Positions 51,083 to 61,118 are shown, counted from the stretch's first letter. The stretch: DNA of 64,000 nt from Mycobacterium sp. OAS707 (GCF_014873705.1 NZ_JADBDS010000002.1:62001-126000), one strand, 5' to 3'. The notes: generated from the letters alone by a model not told the origin. A program made the numbers and translations.

Positions 51083-52375
51083 CTACTCATCGACATCGCG
51101 CATCAACAGGTCGTCCCACGTGTCACGTCGCACCACGAGCCGGGCATACCCATTGCGGGCGAAGACAACCGGGACCCGGCGCGCGCCGTTGTACTGATTG
51201 GACATCGTGTAGCAGTAGGCACCCGTGACAGGCACCGCCAGCAGGTCGCCGATCGCGGGCCGCTGCAGCGGGACGCCGTCGACGAGCTGATCGCCGGATT
51301 CGCAGTGCCTGCCGACCACGCTGACCATCTCGCCACCGCCGACCCGGTTCACGATCGCGGCCTCGAATCGCTGCCCCGTAAGCGACACTTCCAGGTTGTC
51401 GCCCATACCCCCGTCCACCGCCACATGGGTCACCACACCGCGCTTGATCGTGGTGATCCGGTAGACCGTGCATGCGCTGTTGGCGACCATGCTGCGGCCC
51501 GGCTCGACGATGATGCGTGCGCCCGCCGGTAGCAGCGCCTTGGCCTGCGTCACCATCGCGTCGGCGTAGTCGTCGAGGCCGGGCGGATGTTCGTCGTAGG
51601 TGTAGCGCACCCCGAGGCCGCCGCCGAGGTCGTAAACGTCGAACGTGCCGAGCTTCGCGATCGGTTCGACCGCCTGCGCAAGCTGTTCGACGTTGAGCAG
51701 TTGCGATCCGACGTGGGTGTGCACGCCGTCCAGTCGCAGCTTGGCGCTGCGCTCGATGCGGCCGATCGCGTCGCGGGCGTCGTCGGGCAGCAGGCCGAAC
51801 TTCGAGCCGGCGTGCCCGGTCGCCTGCGAAGCGTGGGTGGCGGCCTCGACGCCGGGAATGACACGGACGAGGCACGGCTGTTGATGCCCGGTTGGCACGA
51901 TGCGCTCGAGCCTGTCGATGTCATCGAAGTTGTCGACCACAACAAGGCCCACACCGTGTTTGACTGCGAGCTCGAGTTCTTCGTCGCTCTTGGCGTTACC
52001 GTGCAGCACCAACCTGCCCGGATCGGCGCCCGCCTTGAGCGCCGTCAGTATCTCGCCTCCGCCTGCGACGTCGAGATGTAATCCCTCTTCCACCATCACC
52101 CGCTGAACAGCGGTGCACGGGAACGACTTTGACGCAAACGCCACGTCACAGCGCGGCCAACGGTCGCGGAACGCGGCCAGATAATTGCGCGCCCGCTGCC
52201 GCAGCGCATCTTCTGAGACGACGATGGCCGGCGTGCCGAACTGTTCGGCCAGCTCGTCGAGACGACATCCCCCGACCATCAGCGTGCCGTCACTGTCCAG
52301 CGCGCTGCCCGGCGGGAACAGGCCGAGCAGTTCGTCGGTGGTCGCGTCGCCATGGACGGTCGGCTTTAGAGACAC
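51083..52375 (-). CDS. PLP-dependent decarboxylase (diaminopimelate decarboxylase family)
   Basis: A 430-residue fold-type III decarboxylase. The PLP lysine is Lys83 (AFASKSFP). HTHVGSQ, DLGGGLG, EPGRS, HCESGD (active-site Cys) and GAYCYTMSNQYN are all present, matching meso-diaminopimelate decarboxylase (LysA). Because actinobacteria usually carry another lysA next to the homoserine genes, this may be a second copy or a related decarboxylase. It diverges from a TetR gene across 72 bp. Confidence 0.88.
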   Translation of the reverse strand: MSLKPTVHGDATTDELLGLFPPGSALDSDGTLMVGGCRLDELAEQFGTPAIVVSEDALRQRARNYLAAFRDRWPRCDVAFASKSFPCTAVQRVMVEEGLHLDVAGGGEILTALKAGADPGRLVLHGNAKSDEELELAVKHGVGLVVVDNFDDIDRLERIVPTGHQQPCLVRVIPGVEAATHASQATGHAGSKFGLLPDDARDAIGRIERSAKLRLDGVHTHVGSQLLNVEQLAQAVEPIAKLGTFDVYDLGGGLGVRYTYDEHPPGLDDYADAMVTQAKALLPAGARIIVEPGRSMVANSACTVYRITTIKRGVVTHVAVDGGMGDNLEVSLTGQRFEAAIVNRVGGGEMVSVVGRHCESGDQLVDGVPLQRPAIGDLLAVPVTGAYCYTMSNQYNGARRVPVVFARNGYARLVVRRDTWDDLLMRDVDE

Positions 52376-52441
52376 AGCTCAGCGTGCCACCGCTTGGACG
52401 AGCGCGCACTGGCTTCACGCGGGACGGCCTGCTACCGTCTG

Positions 52442-52461
52442 TCTGTAATGATCCCTACAGA
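52442..52461. promoter_or_regulatory. Palindrome over a TetR start codon
   Basis: TCTGTA, 8 bp, TACAGA is a perfect inverted repeat that includes the ATG at 52448. Such an element over the start of a TetR gene suits autorepression. The arms are short, so the match could be partly chance. Confidence 0.4.
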
Positions 52462-53065
52462 TGAACGACGCACCAAAAAGCAGCAGCAGGGCGCGCAGTC
52501 CCGCGAGCTGATCCTCGATGCCACCGAACGGTTGATGGCCACCCGTGGATACGCCGCAACCTCGATCAGCGACATCCGCAAGGCGTGCGGGCTGCCGCCC
52601 AGCTCGATCTACTGGCATTTCGGGTCGAAGGAGGGCGTGCTCGCGGCGGTGATGGAACGCGGCGCCGACCGGTATTTCGCCGCGATCCCCACCGAGGCCG
52701 AAATCGAACGGCAGCTGGCCGCGGTGATAGCGCTGCAGGAGCAGCATCCCGAGTTCCTGCGACTGTTCCTTCTGTTATCCCTCGAGCGCAGCCACGAGCC
52801 GGCGGTCGCCGAGGTGCTGCGCCGCGTCCGTGATCAGGCGATCACCCGGTTCCGCGACGCCATCGCGCAGCTGCTGCCCGACGACGTGGCACCCGCGAAG
52901 CGCCGGCGCGTGCTCACAGAACTGGCCGCAATCGCAACCGCCCTCTCCGACGGCATCTTCCTGGCCGAGCATCTCGAACCCGATGTGACTGACGTCGGCC
53001 GCATGTACCTGCGCCTGCACCAAACGGTGACGGCCTTGATTCCGATTCTGTTGGAGGAAAAATGA
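52448..53065 (+). CDS. TetR-family regulator
   Basis: A 205-residue regulator. The N-terminal HTH is ATSISDIRKACGLPPSSIYWHF and the rest is helical. The ATG at 52448 is preferred over an upstream in-frame ATG (52394) with no support. Its TGA overlaps the SDR start (ATGA), indicating a TetR-SDR operon. A palindrome covers the start codon. The effector is unknown. Confidence 0.9.
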   Translation: MIPTDERRTKKQQQGAQSRELILDATERLMATRGYAATSISDIRKACGLPPSSIYWHFGSKEGVLAAVMERGADRYFAAIPTEAEIERQLAAVIALQEQHPEFLRLFLLLSLERSHEPAVAEVLRRVRDQAITRFRDAIAQLLPDDVAPAKRRRVLTELAAIATALSDGIFLAEHLEPDVTDVGRMYLRLHQTVTALIPILLEEK

Positions 53066-53970
53066 ATACCAGAACGGCCGTCATCACCGGTGCCAGCGCC
53101 GGCCTGGGCCTCGAGTGTGCCCGCGCTCTGCTCGCCGCCGACCCGTCGTGGCACATCGTGCTGGCGGTGCGTGACGTGGGGCGGGGATCCGACGCCGTGG
53201 CACAGCTCGGACTGCCGGATTGCTGCACCGTGTTGGAGGTCGATCTGGCCTCGTTGAGCTCGGTGCGCTCTTTCGTCGACACAGTGCGCACCGCCCCGCT
53301 TCCACCGCTGCAGGCCATCGTCTGCAACGCCGGTGTGCAGGTGGTTTCCGGCACCGAGAAGACGGCCGAGGGTGTGGAGATGACGTTCGGGGTGAACCAC
53401 CTCGGCCACTTCGCTCTGGTGCGGGGACTTCTCGAAAGCCTGGCCCGGCCTGCCCGCGTCGTGGTCGTCAGCAGTGGCACACACGACCCGGCGAAGTTCA
53501 CCGGTATGCCCTCGCCTGACTACACCAACGCCACCGATCTCGCGGATCCGGCCGACATCACCGATGCAGCCGATGGCCGCCGCCGCTACACCACCTCCAA
53601 GCTGTGCAACCTGCTGTTCACCTACGAACTGGACCGCAGACTCGGCCACGGCGCCCAGGGCGTCACCGTCACCGCGTTCGACCCCGGCTTGATGCCCGGC
53701 TCGGGCCTCGCTCGCGATTACTCCGCGGCCGGCCGCTGGGCATGGCGCTACCTGTTTCCGGCACTGCGAGTTCTTCCCGGCGTCAACAGCACGCGGACGT
53801 CTGGCCGCCACTTGGCCGCGCTTGTGCACGATGAGCGATTCGATACCGTCACAGGCGCCTACTTCGCAGGCGGCAGGCAGGTTCCGTCGTCCAAGGATTC
53901 CCACGACCGCGCCAAGGCGCTCGACCTCTGGGAGACCAGCGAACGGCTGCTGGCACTCGCAACGAAGTAG
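53062..53970 (+). CDS. Short-chain dehydrogenase (retinol-dehydrogenase/POR-like)
   Basis: A 302-residue extended SDR. The cofactor motif GASAGLG, the NAG motif (CNAGV) and the catalytic YTTSK (Tyr about 175) are present. It resembles the light-independent protochlorophyllide-reductase-like/retinol-dehydrogenase branch. A strong GGAGGAAAA lies before the ATG. It is coupled to TetR upstream and followed 28 bp later by an MFS transporter, so all three may be co-regulated. Confidence 0.88.
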   Translation: MNTRTAVITGASAGLGLECARALLAADPSWHIVLAVRDVGRGSDAVAQLGLPDCCTVLEVDLASLSSVRSFVDTVRTAPLPPLQAIVCNAGVQVVSGTEKTAEGVEMTFGVNHLGHFALVRGLLESLARPARVVVVSSGTHDPAKFTGMPSPDYTNATDLADPADITDAADGRRRYTTSKLCNLLFTYELDRRLGHGAQGVTVTAFDPGLMPGSGLARDYSAAGRWAWRYLFPALRVLPGVNSTRTSGRHLAALVHDERFDTVTGAYFAGGRQVPSSKDSHDRAKALDLWETSERLLALATK

Positions 53971-53998
53971 CAGAAGGCATTTCGGTAGTGTCGGCTCA

Positions 53999-55171
53999 GT
54001 GACGCAGGAGCGGCGGGCGCGGGTCGCAGTCGCTGCACTGTTCCTGACCAACGGGGCGCTGTTCGCCAACTTGCTGCCACGCTATCCCGAGATCAAGACC
54101 GACCTGCACCTGTCCAACGCGGTTTACGGGGCGGCGATCGCCGCGTTCTCGGGCGGCGCGTTGGTCGCAGGCCTGGCCGCTGCAACGCTGATCCGCCGGT
54201 TCCACTCGTCGCGGGTCGCGGTGGTCGGAACCGTCGGCATCGCAACGTTCGTCGTGGTCGCCGGGCTGGCCACCTCGCCGCTCGTGCTCGCCGCCGCGTT
54301 GTTCGTCGCAGGCGCCTCGGACGCGATCACCGATGTCGCCCAGAACGCGCACGGCCTTCGCGTGCAACGCATCTACGGCCGTTCGATCATCAACTCGTTT
54401 CACGCCGTGTGGGCGGTGGGCGCGATCCTCGGCGGTCTGATGGGAGCAGGCGCGATCGCGATACACCTGCCGAGGACCACGCATCTGCTGATCGCCGGTG
54501 TCGTGTTCAGCGCGGTGGTCGTGATCGCGTACCCGTATCTACTCCGCGGCGCCGACCACGACGACCATCCCGCGGCGCACACGTCCGGCGGAGATCGGGT
54601 GGGCTTCGCGGTGTATGCGACTCTCGTCGCCCTCGTGGTGATCGCGATCGCGGGAGCAACCGTCGAGGATGCCGGAAGTTCTTGGGCGACATTGTATTTG
54701 CGCGACACTTTGGGCGCGCCGGGAGCGATCGCGGTGTTCGGCTATATCGCTTTGGTCGGGCTCATGTTCGTCGGAAGGACGATCGGCGACCGATTGGTGG
54801 ACCGCTTCGGTGAACGCGCGGTGGTGCGGGCAGGCGGCTTCGTTTCTGCCGCGGGGATGGGTGCCGCACTGGCGTTTCCGAGCGTGCCGGGCACGATTGC
54901 GGGCTTCGCGGCCGCAGGGCTTGGTGTCGCCACGCTGATACCGGCCGCCATGCACGGCGCAGATCAGTTGCCCGGCATGCGCCCTGGCACGGGGTTGACG
55001 GTGGTGACGTGGCTGATGCGGGTCGGCTTCTTCGGTGCGCCGTTGCTGGTCGGTGTCGTCGCCGACGCGACGAGCCTGCGCGTCGGTCTGCTCAGCGTTC
55101 CGATCGCCGGTGTCACGGTGATGGCGCTGTCCGGTGCGCTCAGCGGACGGCGCCTGCCATCTCGATCGTGA
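53999..55171 (+). CDS. MFS transporter
   Basis: A 390-residue membrane protein with about 12 spans and the MFS loop motif IGDRLVDRFGE between the halves. Substrate specificity is not visible; the family includes sugar and drug exporters. GTG 53999 is the start. The N-terminal frame upstream is a shadow of the SDR. The 3' end overlaps the convergent SMR gene by 32 bp. Confidence 0.88.
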   Translation: MTQERRARVAVAALFLTNGALFANLLPRYPEIKTDLHLSNAVYGAAIAAFSGGALVAGLAAATLIRRFHSSRVAVVGTVGIATFVVVAGLATSPLVLAAALFVAGASDAITDVAQNAHGLRVQRIYGRSIINSFHAVWAVGAILGGLMGAGAIAIHLPRTTHLLIAGVVFSAVVVIAYPYLLRGADHDDHPAAHTSGGDRVGFAVYATLVALVVIAIAGATVEDAGSSWATLYLRDTLGAPGAIAVFGYIALVGLMFVGRTIGDRLVDRFGERAVVRAGGFVSAAGMGAALAFPSVPGTIAGFAAAGLGVATLIPAAMHGADQLPGMRPGTGLTVVTWLMRVGFFGAPLLVGVVADATSLRVGLLSVPIAGVTVMALSGALSGRRLPSRS

Positions 55172-55463
55172 GGACCCCGGCGATGATGAACCCGATCCCG
55201 AGCAGCATCATCGGAGTCAGAGGTTCCTTGAACAGGTAGCGGGCGATGACGGCAACCAGCGCGACGCCGCATGCGGTCCATACGCCGTAGGCGATGCCGA
55301 CTGGCATGCCAAGCGCGAGCGAAAGCCACAGCAGATAGAAGCAGGCGAGGTAACCCGCGATGACGGGCGCCATCCATGCCTTCTTGCGGAACCCGTCGGA
55401 GGCGCGCAGCGACAGCGTCGCGAAGACCTCGACGATGATCGCGGCGGCCAGCGCCAGCCACAT
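55140..55463 (-). CDS. SMR-family multidrug transporter subunit (second of a pair)
   Basis: A 107-residue four-span protein. The membrane Glu of SMR transporters is in VEVFATLSLRAS, and GYLACFYLLWLSL and PVGIAYGVWTACG are typical. It begins in the stop codon of the first SMR gene (TGATG). Paired SMR genes often make a heterodimeric proton-driven exporter of cationic compounds. Confidence 0.88.
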   Translation of the reverse strand: MWLALAAAIIVEVFATLSLRASDGFRKKAWMAPVIAGYLACFYLLWLSLALGMPVGIAYGVWTACGVALVAVIARYLFKEPLTPMMLLGIGFIIAGVLTIEMAGAVR

Positions 55464-55798
55464 CACAACTTGTCCGCGGCTCGCTGCGACCCGAGCTCGA
55501 CGAGCAGCACGCCAGCGATGATCAGCCCGATGCCAAGCACGACAGGCCAGGTGAACGGATCTCCGTAGATCGCGGCGGCCAGCACCGCCGTCGCCGCCGT
55601 GCCGCAGGCCCCCCAGATCCCGTAGGCCACCCCCACTGGCATGCCGATCCGCAGCACCATCGTCAGCAGGATGAACGAACCGACATAGCCGACGGCCACG
55701 ACGAGGAGCCACGCGGACTGATCTTGTGACGCTCTCAACGACAGCGTTGCTGCCACCTCGACCGCGATCGCCGCGATGAGCAGCACCCATTTCCGCAC
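55463..55798 (-). CDS. SMR-family multidrug transporter subunit (first of a pair)
   Basis: A 111-residue four-span SMR protein. The conserved Glu is in VEVAATLSLRAS and the family signature PVGVAYGIWGACG is present. The start is the GTG at 55798; the frame is open further upstream into the esterase region, but that is a shadow. It is translationally coupled to the second SMR gene. Divergent from the carboxylesterase over about 87 bp. Confidence 0.88.
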   Translation of the reverse strand: MRKWVLLIAAIAVEVAATLSLRASQDQSAWLLVVAVGYVGSFILLTMVLRIGMPVGVAYGIWGACGTAATAVLAAAIYGDPFTWPVVLGIGLIIAGVLLVELGSQRAADKL

Positions 55799-55885
55799 GT
55801 AACGAACGTAACCGAGGCCGGTGACTCGGCGACACGTGAGGAGAATCTCCCGGTTAACCGCAATACCCCTGGGTAGCCTCGAAAG

Positions 55886-57424
55886 ATGAGCACTGTTGTG
55901 AAAACCGCCTACGGACCCGTCCGTGGCGTCGACGACGGTGCCGTGACGTCGTGGAAAGGGGTTCGCTATGCGGCCCCGCCGACGGGCGAACTCCGGTGGC
56001 GGGCACCGCAGCCACCCGAACCGTGGACCGACGTCGCCGACGGCAGCGCACTGGGACCGGTGTGCCCGCAGCCCGTCGATCCGCGGATTCCGATCGACCT
56101 CGGCGCTCCGCAGGGCGATGACTGCCTGACACTCAACATCTGGGCGTCGTCCGATGTCACAGACGGCGCCCGAAGGCCGGTGATGGTGTGGATTCACGGC
56201 GGTGCCTATGTGCTCGGGTCGGCCAACCAGCCGCTGTACGACGGGCGGGTGCTCGCCAAGAACGGTGACGTGATCGTGGTCACCGTGAACTACCGCCTCG
56301 GCGCGTTCGGTTTCCTGGATCTGTCGTCGTTCAGCACACCGGGCCGCCGCTTCGACAGCAATCTTGGGCTGCGCGACGTGCTGCACGCCCTGCACTGGGT
56401 GCGCGACAACATCGCCGCCTTCGGTGGCGATCCGGACCGTGTCACGGTGTTCGGCGAGTCTGCTGGGGCAGGCATCATCACCACTCTGCTGACGAGCCCG
56501 GCCGCAGAGGGGTTGTTCGCGGGCGCGATCGCCCAGAGCTCGCCTGCCACCTCGCTGTACGACGTGAGCCGCGGTCGCCGGGTAGCCAAGCAGTTCCTCG
56601 CCGCACTTGGCTTGGGGGACAACGACATTGACCGCTTGACCGAGACGCCCGACGCAGCGCTCATCGAGGCGTCACGCACGGTGTTCAACGAAGTCCCTCT
56701 GCAGACGCCCGGCACGTTGGCCTTTGCCCCGATCGTCGACGGCGATCTGGTGCCCGACCATCCGGTGAAACTGGCGCGCGAGGGGCGGTCGCACCCCGTC
56801 CCGCTGATCATCGGTACGAACAAGCATGAGGCGGCGCTGTTCCGCTGGATGAAGTCGCCGCTGATGCCGATCACCCCCGAGGCGATCAACGCGATGTTCA
56901 GTCAGATCGCCGCCGAGCAACCGCATCTGAGGTTGCCGACCGACGACCAGATCAACACCGCCTACCCGGGGCTGAAGGGTAAGGCCCGCGGGATGGGCGT
57001 GGCCCGCGACGTCGGATTCCGGATGCCGTCGGTATGGCTGGCCGAGGGGCATAGCGCCGTCGCGCCGGTGTATCTGTACCGATTCGACTGGGCGACACCG
57101 ATGTTGCGTCTGCTGCGGCTGCACGGTGCGCACGCCACCGAACTTCCGTTCGTGTGGGGCAACCTGGTCGCCGGCCCCAAGGACCCCACGTTCCGGCTCG
57201 GCGGCATGAAGACCGGCAAGGTGGTTTCGGCGCGGATCCAGGAGCGCTGGCGCAATTTCGCTACGCACGGCAAGCCCCTCGGCTGTGACGGTGAGCCCGA
57301 ATGGCTGCCGTATCAGGAAGCCGATCGGGCCTGCCTGGTGATCGACCGCGAAGATTCGCTGGTCAACGACGTCGACCTGCACATCCGGTCGACCTGGGGC
57401 AGTGAGGTGCTCAGCTTCCGGTAG
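55886..57424 (+). CDS. Type-B carboxylesterase
   Basis: A 512-residue esterase. The nucleophile is Ser192 in GESAGAG, the acid is a Glu in GTNKHEAAL (about 313), and the His is in ATELPFVWG (about 414). The oxyanion motif HGGAY is near 104. No signal peptide. It hydrolyses carboxylic esters; relatives act on p-nitrobenzyl and drug esters. A GTG start of the desaturase gene follows 36 bp later. Confidence 0.92.
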   Translation: MSTVVKTAYGPVRGVDDGAVTSWKGVRYAAPPTGELRWRAPQPPEPWTDVADGSALGPVCPQPVDPRIPIDLGAPQGDDCLTLNIWASSDVTDGARRPVMVWIHGGAYVLGSANQPLYDGRVLAKNGDVIVVTVNYRLGAFGFLDLSSFSTPGRRFDSNLGLRDVLHALHWVRDNIAAFGGDPDRVTVFGESAGAGIITTLLTSPAAEGLFAGAIAQSSPATSLYDVSRGRRVAKQFLAALGLGDNDIDRLTETPDAALIEASRTVFNEVPLQTPGTLAFAPIVDGDLVPDHPVKLAREGRSHPVPLIIGTNKHEAALFRWMKSPLMPITPEAINAMFSQIAAEQPHLRLPTDDQINTAYPGLKGKARGMGVARDVGFRMPSVWLAEGHSAVAPVYLYRFDWATPMLRLLRLHGAHATELPFVWGNLVAGPKDPTFRLGGMKTGKVVSARIQERWRNFATHGKPLGCDGEPEWLPYQEADRACLVIDREDSLVNDVDLHIRSTWGSEVLSFR

Positions 57425-57460
57425 CGAGGGGTTGGCTAGACTCGTCGCGGAGGTGTCGTC

Positions 57461-58384
57461 GTGGACCTGGCAAAGGCATTTTCGGATGTGCTGCCGCCGC
57501 TCATGCACGACCCCGTCATGTACGCGGTCCCGTTCTTCATCCTGTTTCTGCTCATCGAGTGGACAGCGGCGCGCAAGCTCGCACACATCGAGGCCGAGCG
57601 GCCGCCGGCGGGCGCATATCAGCGCGCCGACGCATGGGCCAGCATCTCGATGGGGCTGGTGTCGGTGGGGACCAGCGGGGTGCTGAACTTCGTCGCGCTA
57701 CTGGGGTATGCGGCGCTCTATGCCTACGTCGCGCCGTGGCATCTGCCGGCGAACCAGTGGTACACGTGGGTGATCGCGATCGTCGGCGTCGACTTCCTCT
57801 ATTACTGGTATCACCGGATGGCCCATCGGGTGCGCATCTTCTGGGCCACCCATCAGGCACACCACTCGAGCCAATACTTCAACCTGGCCACGGCATTGCG
57901 GCAGAAATGGAATATCAGCGGCGACGTGTTTCTGCGAGCGCTGTTGCCGCTCTTCGGCGTTCCCCCGTGGCTGGTGTTCCTGTCCTTCTCGATCAACTTG
58001 GTCTACCAGTTCTGGATTCACACCGAGCGCATCGACAAGCTTTGGCGGCCAATCGAATTCATCTTCAACACGCCGTCACACCACCGCGTCCACCATGGCA
58101 TGGATCAGCAGTACCTGGACCGCAACTACGGCGGCATCTTCATTCTGTTCGACCGGGCATTCGGCTCGTTTCAGGCGGAGACCACGCGGCCGCACTACGG
58201 CCTCACCAAACAGGTGGACACGTTCAACATCTGGAAGCTCGAGACCTTCGAATACGTGGCGATCGCCCGCGACGTGCGCCACGCGAGGCGGTGGCGCGAC
58301 CGGATGGGCTACATCTTCGGGCCACCGGGCTGGGAGCCCGCCGCGCGCAGGGATGCGACCGCATCGGCGGGGGTGCGCACCTAG
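57461..58384 (+). CDS. Sterol desaturase/fatty-acid hydroxylase family protein
   Basis: A 307-residue membrane-bound di-iron protein. The histidine boxes HRMAH (118-122), HQAHH (131-135) and SHHRVHH (near 210) are present. Several hydrophobic spans occupy the first 120 residues. Family members hydroxylate or desaturate sterols, alkylglycerols and carotenoids in the membrane. GTG 57461 has GGAGG 7 nt upstream. It is followed 15 bp later by an FAD oxidase gene. Confidence 0.9.
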   Translation: MDLAKAFSDVLPPLMHDPVMYAVPFFILFLLIEWTAARKLAHIEAERPPAGAYQRADAWASISMGLVSVGTSGVLNFVALLGYAALYAYVAPWHLPANQWYTWVIAIVGVDFLYYWYHRMAHRVRIFWATHQAHHSSQYFNLATALRQKWNISGDVFLRALLPLFGVPPWLVFLSFSINLVYQFWIHTERIDKLWRPIEFIFNTPSHHRVHHGMDQQYLDRNYGGIFILFDRAFGSFQAETTRPHYGLTKQVDTFNIWKLETFEYVAIARDVRHARRWRDRMGYIFGPPGWEPAARRDATASAGVRT

Positions 58385-58399
58385 CGTAGTGTCGCCGAT

Positions 58400-59803
58400 G
58401 TGCAGACGGTGTTTGATGCCCACGTCGATCCCGCGCTGATCGAACGTTCCCTTGCGGCAAGCACCTTCGGTTCGATGTGGCTCGACATCCCGCGTCCCGA
58501 ATACCCCAAGGCCAGCGGTTCGGTCATCTGTGATCTGCTGGTGGTCGGCGGCGGCTATACCGGCCTGTGGACCGCGTTGCACGCCGCCCAGCGAAATCCG
58601 CAGCAGCGCATCGTCCTGATCGAGGCAAACCGTATCGGCTGGGCCGCATCGGGTCGCAACGGCGGATTCGTCGACGCCAGCCTGACCCACGGTTTCGAGA
58701 ACGGAAAGACGCGCTGGCCCAAAGAGATTCACGCCCTCGAGGCGATGGGTAAAGAAAACCTCGACGGGATGCAGGCCGATATCGAATCGCTCGGACTCGA
58801 TGCGGAATGGCAGCGCACGGGCATGCTGACGGTGGCAACCGAACCGCATCAGGTCGACTGGCTGGCCGAGTCCGCCGCAGGAGAAGGGCAATTGCTCGGG
58901 CTGCGTGAGATCCGCGACGAGGTGCATTCGCCGACCTACCTCGCGGGCCTTTACCACCCCGACACCTGTGCGATCGTGCATCCGGCCAAGCTCGCGTTCG
59001 AACTGGCGCGTGCCTGCCAGGAGGCCGGCGTGCAGATCTACGAGCACACCAATGCGCAACACCTCGACTCCGCGGGCATCGCGCTGCACGTGCAGGCCGG
59101 CGATGCCGCCATCACCTGCCGCACCGCCGTGCTCGCGACGAACGTGTTTCCCAGCCTGCTGCGTCGCAACCGGCTCTACACCGTGCCCGTTTACGACTAC
59201 GTACTGGCCACCGAACCGCTCAGCGATGCCCAGCTCGACCGAATCGGCTGGCGGCGCAGGCAGGGAATCGGGGACTGCGCCAACCAATTTCACTATTACC
59301 GGCTGACCATGGACAACCGGATCGTGTGGGGCGGCTACGACGCGGTCTACCACTTCGGCCGCAAGGTAGACCACCGCTACGAAGATCGGGCCGCCACCTA
59401 CCAGCGGCTGGCCGCACACTTCTTTCTCACTTTCCCTGCGCTCGACGATGTCCGGTTCACCCACCGGTGGGCCGGCGCGATCGACACCAACACCAGGTTC
59501 TGCGCGCACTGGGGACTGGCCCGTGACGACAGGGTGGCCTACGTCAACGGGTTCACCGGCCTCGGCGTGGCGGCGACGCGGTTCGCCGCCGACGTCTGCC
59601 TCGATCTGCTCGACGGCAAGCCAACGGCGCGCACCGAATTGGAGATGGTGCGCAAGCGGCCCCTGCCGTTTCCGCCGGAGCCGCTGGCCAGCATGGGTAT
59701 CCAGGCGACGCGGTGGTCGCTGGACCGGGCCGACCACGCCGCCGGAAGGCGCAACGTCCTGCTCCGCACACTTGATGCACTCGGCCTCGGCTTCGATTCT
59801 TGA
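58400..59803 (+). CDS. FAD-dependent oxidoreductase (DAO/glycine-oxidase-type)
   Basis: A 467-residue flavoprotein of the D-amino-acid-oxidase group. The FAD-binding motif is [17 protein letters not shown] (about 48-65). RTAVLATN and the C-terminal [13 protein letters not shown] block are present. It would oxidise an amine or amino acid to an imine using FAD; the fold is close to gamma-glutamylputrescine oxidase-like enzymes. GTG 58400 is used, with no strong ribosome-binding site. Confidence 0.85.
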   Translation: MQTVFDAHVDPALIERSLAASTFGSMWLDIPRPEYPKASGSVICDLLVVGGGYTGLWTALHAAQRNPQQRIVLIEANRIGWAASGRNGGFVDASLTHGFENGKTRWPKEIHALEAMGKENLDGMQADIESLGLDAEWQRTGMLTVATEPHQVDWLAESAAGEGQLLGLREIRDEVHSPTYLAGLYHPDTCAIVHPAKLAFELARACQEAGVQIYEHTNAQHLDSAGIALHVQAGDAAITCRTAVLATNVFPSLLRRNRLYTVPVYDYVLATEPLSDAQLDRIGWRRRQGIGDCANQFHYYRLTMDNRIVWGGYDAVYHFGRKVDHRYEDRAATYQRLAAHFFLTFPALDDVRFTHRWAGAIDTNTRFCAHWGLARDDRVAYVNGFTGLGVAATRFAADVCLDLLDGKPTARTELEMVRKRPLPFPPEPLASMGIQATRWSLDRADHAAGRRNVLLRTLDALGLGFDS

Positions 59804-59825
59804 GTCGTATTGCCCACGGGGACAG

Positions 59826-59844
59826 CCGAGATCACAGATCTCGG
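59826..59844 (+). terminator. Perfect stem-loop after the flavoprotein gene
   Basis: CCGAGATC, ACA, GATCTCGG (59826-59844) is an 8-bp perfect stem 22 bp after the stop. The tail TTGTGT is only slightly T-rich, so it may be a weak terminator or a regulator site. In the rest of the 146-bp gap, TTGACA at 59915-59920 may be the -35 of the protease gene. Confidence 0.45.
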
Positions 59845-59949
59845 TTGTGTAACGTCGCAGCGCCGAAGCGCGATGACCAATTGCGTGTGCCGTTATCGCA
59901 GCTCAGCGGTACGCTTGACAGCCTTGGCACTTCAAGATCGGAGACGACA

Positions 59950-60645
59950 GTGCGCCGACCAGGCTTGCGAAGGCTCGCGGCGCTGGCGCCGATCTTCGCG
60001 CTCACGTTGGCCATCGCACCGGCACAGGCAACGCCAGGCGTGCTCGTCTTCCCCGGAATGGAAATTCGCCAAGGCACGAACGTGTGCACGCTGGGATACG
60101 TCGACCCGCAGATGCGGATCGCGTTCACCGCGGGGCACTGCCGGGGCGGCGGGCAGGTGACGGACAGAGACGGCAACGTGATTGGCAGTCTCTCGTTGTT
60201 CCGCGACAACACGCCCAACGGCGCCACGGTCGACACCAACCACCAGATCGCCGACTGGGAGGCGATCAGCCTCGCACCCGATGTCGCAATCAACAACATC
60301 CTGCCGGGCGGACGCGCCCTGATCGCCGATCCCGGCATTGCGCCCGTCGCCGGCCTGCCGGTGTGCCATTTCGGTGTCGTCACGGGGGAGAGCTGCGGAA
60401 CCATCCAGGCCGTGAACAACGGCTGGTTCACCATGGCCAACGGCGTCGTGAGCCAGAAGGGTGACTCCGGCGGGCCGGTCTACAACCTCACCCCCGACGG
60501 CAGAGCCGCGATCGTCGGCATGTTCAACAGCACCTGGGGCCAGTACCCGGCGGCGGTGTCCTGGCAGGCCGCCAGCCAGCAGGCCCGCGAAGACGTGATC
60601 TCCGCCGCCGCCGGTAGCGTCGACGCCCCGCCGCCCGCCCCCTAA
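59950..60645 (+). CDS. Secreted chymotrypsin-like serine protease
   Basis: A 231-residue exported protease. The signal peptide (about 1-27) ends near AQA-TPG. The triad is His63 (TAGHC), Asp102 (ADWEAI) and Ser173 (GDSGGP). Cysteine pairs are placed for disulfides. It matches the short mycobacterial S1-like secreted proteases. GTG 59950 follows GGAGACGAC; the longer frame to 59800 is upstream of the promoter. The 3' end overlaps the convergent nitroreductase-family gene by 4 bp. Confidence 0.88.
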   Translation: MRRPGLRRLAALAPIFALTLAIAPAQATPGVLVFPGMEIRQGTNVCTLGYVDPQMRIAFTAGHCRGGGQVTDRDGNVIGSLSLFRDNTPNGATVDTNHQIADWEAISLAPDVAINNILPGGRALIADPGIAPVAGLPVCHFGVVTGESCGTIQAVNNGWFTMANGVVSQKGDSGGPVYNLTPDGRAAIVGMFNSTWGQYPAAVSWQAASQQAREDVISAAAGSVDAPPPAP

Positions 60646-61082
60646 CGGAGCAGCTCGAACACCGGGATAGCCGGTGCGGCGGCACGCATTTCGTCGACCG
60701 TCGACTGCGGGGTCAACCCACCCACGTGACCCTTCACCTCCCAGTACCACCGATCGAGGTAGCGCTTCAACAGCTGGGGCTTGTCGTCGTCGGCCACCTC
60801 GGCGATGCGCACGTCCCGGCTGCGCCAGCGCGGGCCCATCTCGACGACGCCGGCCGCGCGGGCATTGCGCGCCCATTGCGTGTTGCCTCGCGGCGACACG
60901 ACATAGTCACGTCCATCGACGGTGAGCAGGTTGATCACCACCCCGCGGCGCTTGCCCGTCTTGCGGCCGCGCACCCGCAGTGCACGCGTCCCGGCGATGC
61001 TGAGGCCCGCCTCTGCCAGCCATCGGATCAGCTCGTTGCCTGTGCGGGCGGCGAGGTTGGGTTCGTCATAGCGGACGGTCAT
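60642..61082 (-). CDS. F420-dependent nitroreductase-family protein (Ddn-like)
   Basis: A 146-residue deazaflavin-dependent nitroreductase-family protein. The core is [19 protein letters not shown] followed by [20 protein letters not shown], the usual F420-binding strand pattern. Relatives reduce nitroimidazoles and quinones with reduced F420. ATG 61082 has GGAAGG upstream; an ATG at 61100 is less likely. It is divergent from a TetR gene across a palindromic region. Confidence 0.88.
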   Translation of the reverse strand: MTVRYDEPNLAARTGNELIRWLAEAGLSIAGTRALRVRGRKTGKRRGVVINLLTVDGRDYVVSPRGNTQWARNARAAGVVEMGPRWRSRDVRIAEVADDDKPQLLKRYLDRWYWEVKGHVGGLTPQSTVDEMRAAAPAIPVFELLR

Positions 61083-61103
61083 CGCGATTCCTTCCAACAA
61101 GTC

Positions 61104-61118
61104 GAGAGCGGTGCTCTC
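61104..61118. promoter_or_regulatory. Palindrome between Ddn-like and TetR genes
   Basis: GAGAGC, GGT, GCTCTC is a perfect 15-bp palindrome in the divergent region. A nearby AAGAGCACTGATCTC is a weak partial repeat. It is the likely TetR operator. Confidence 0.55.
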
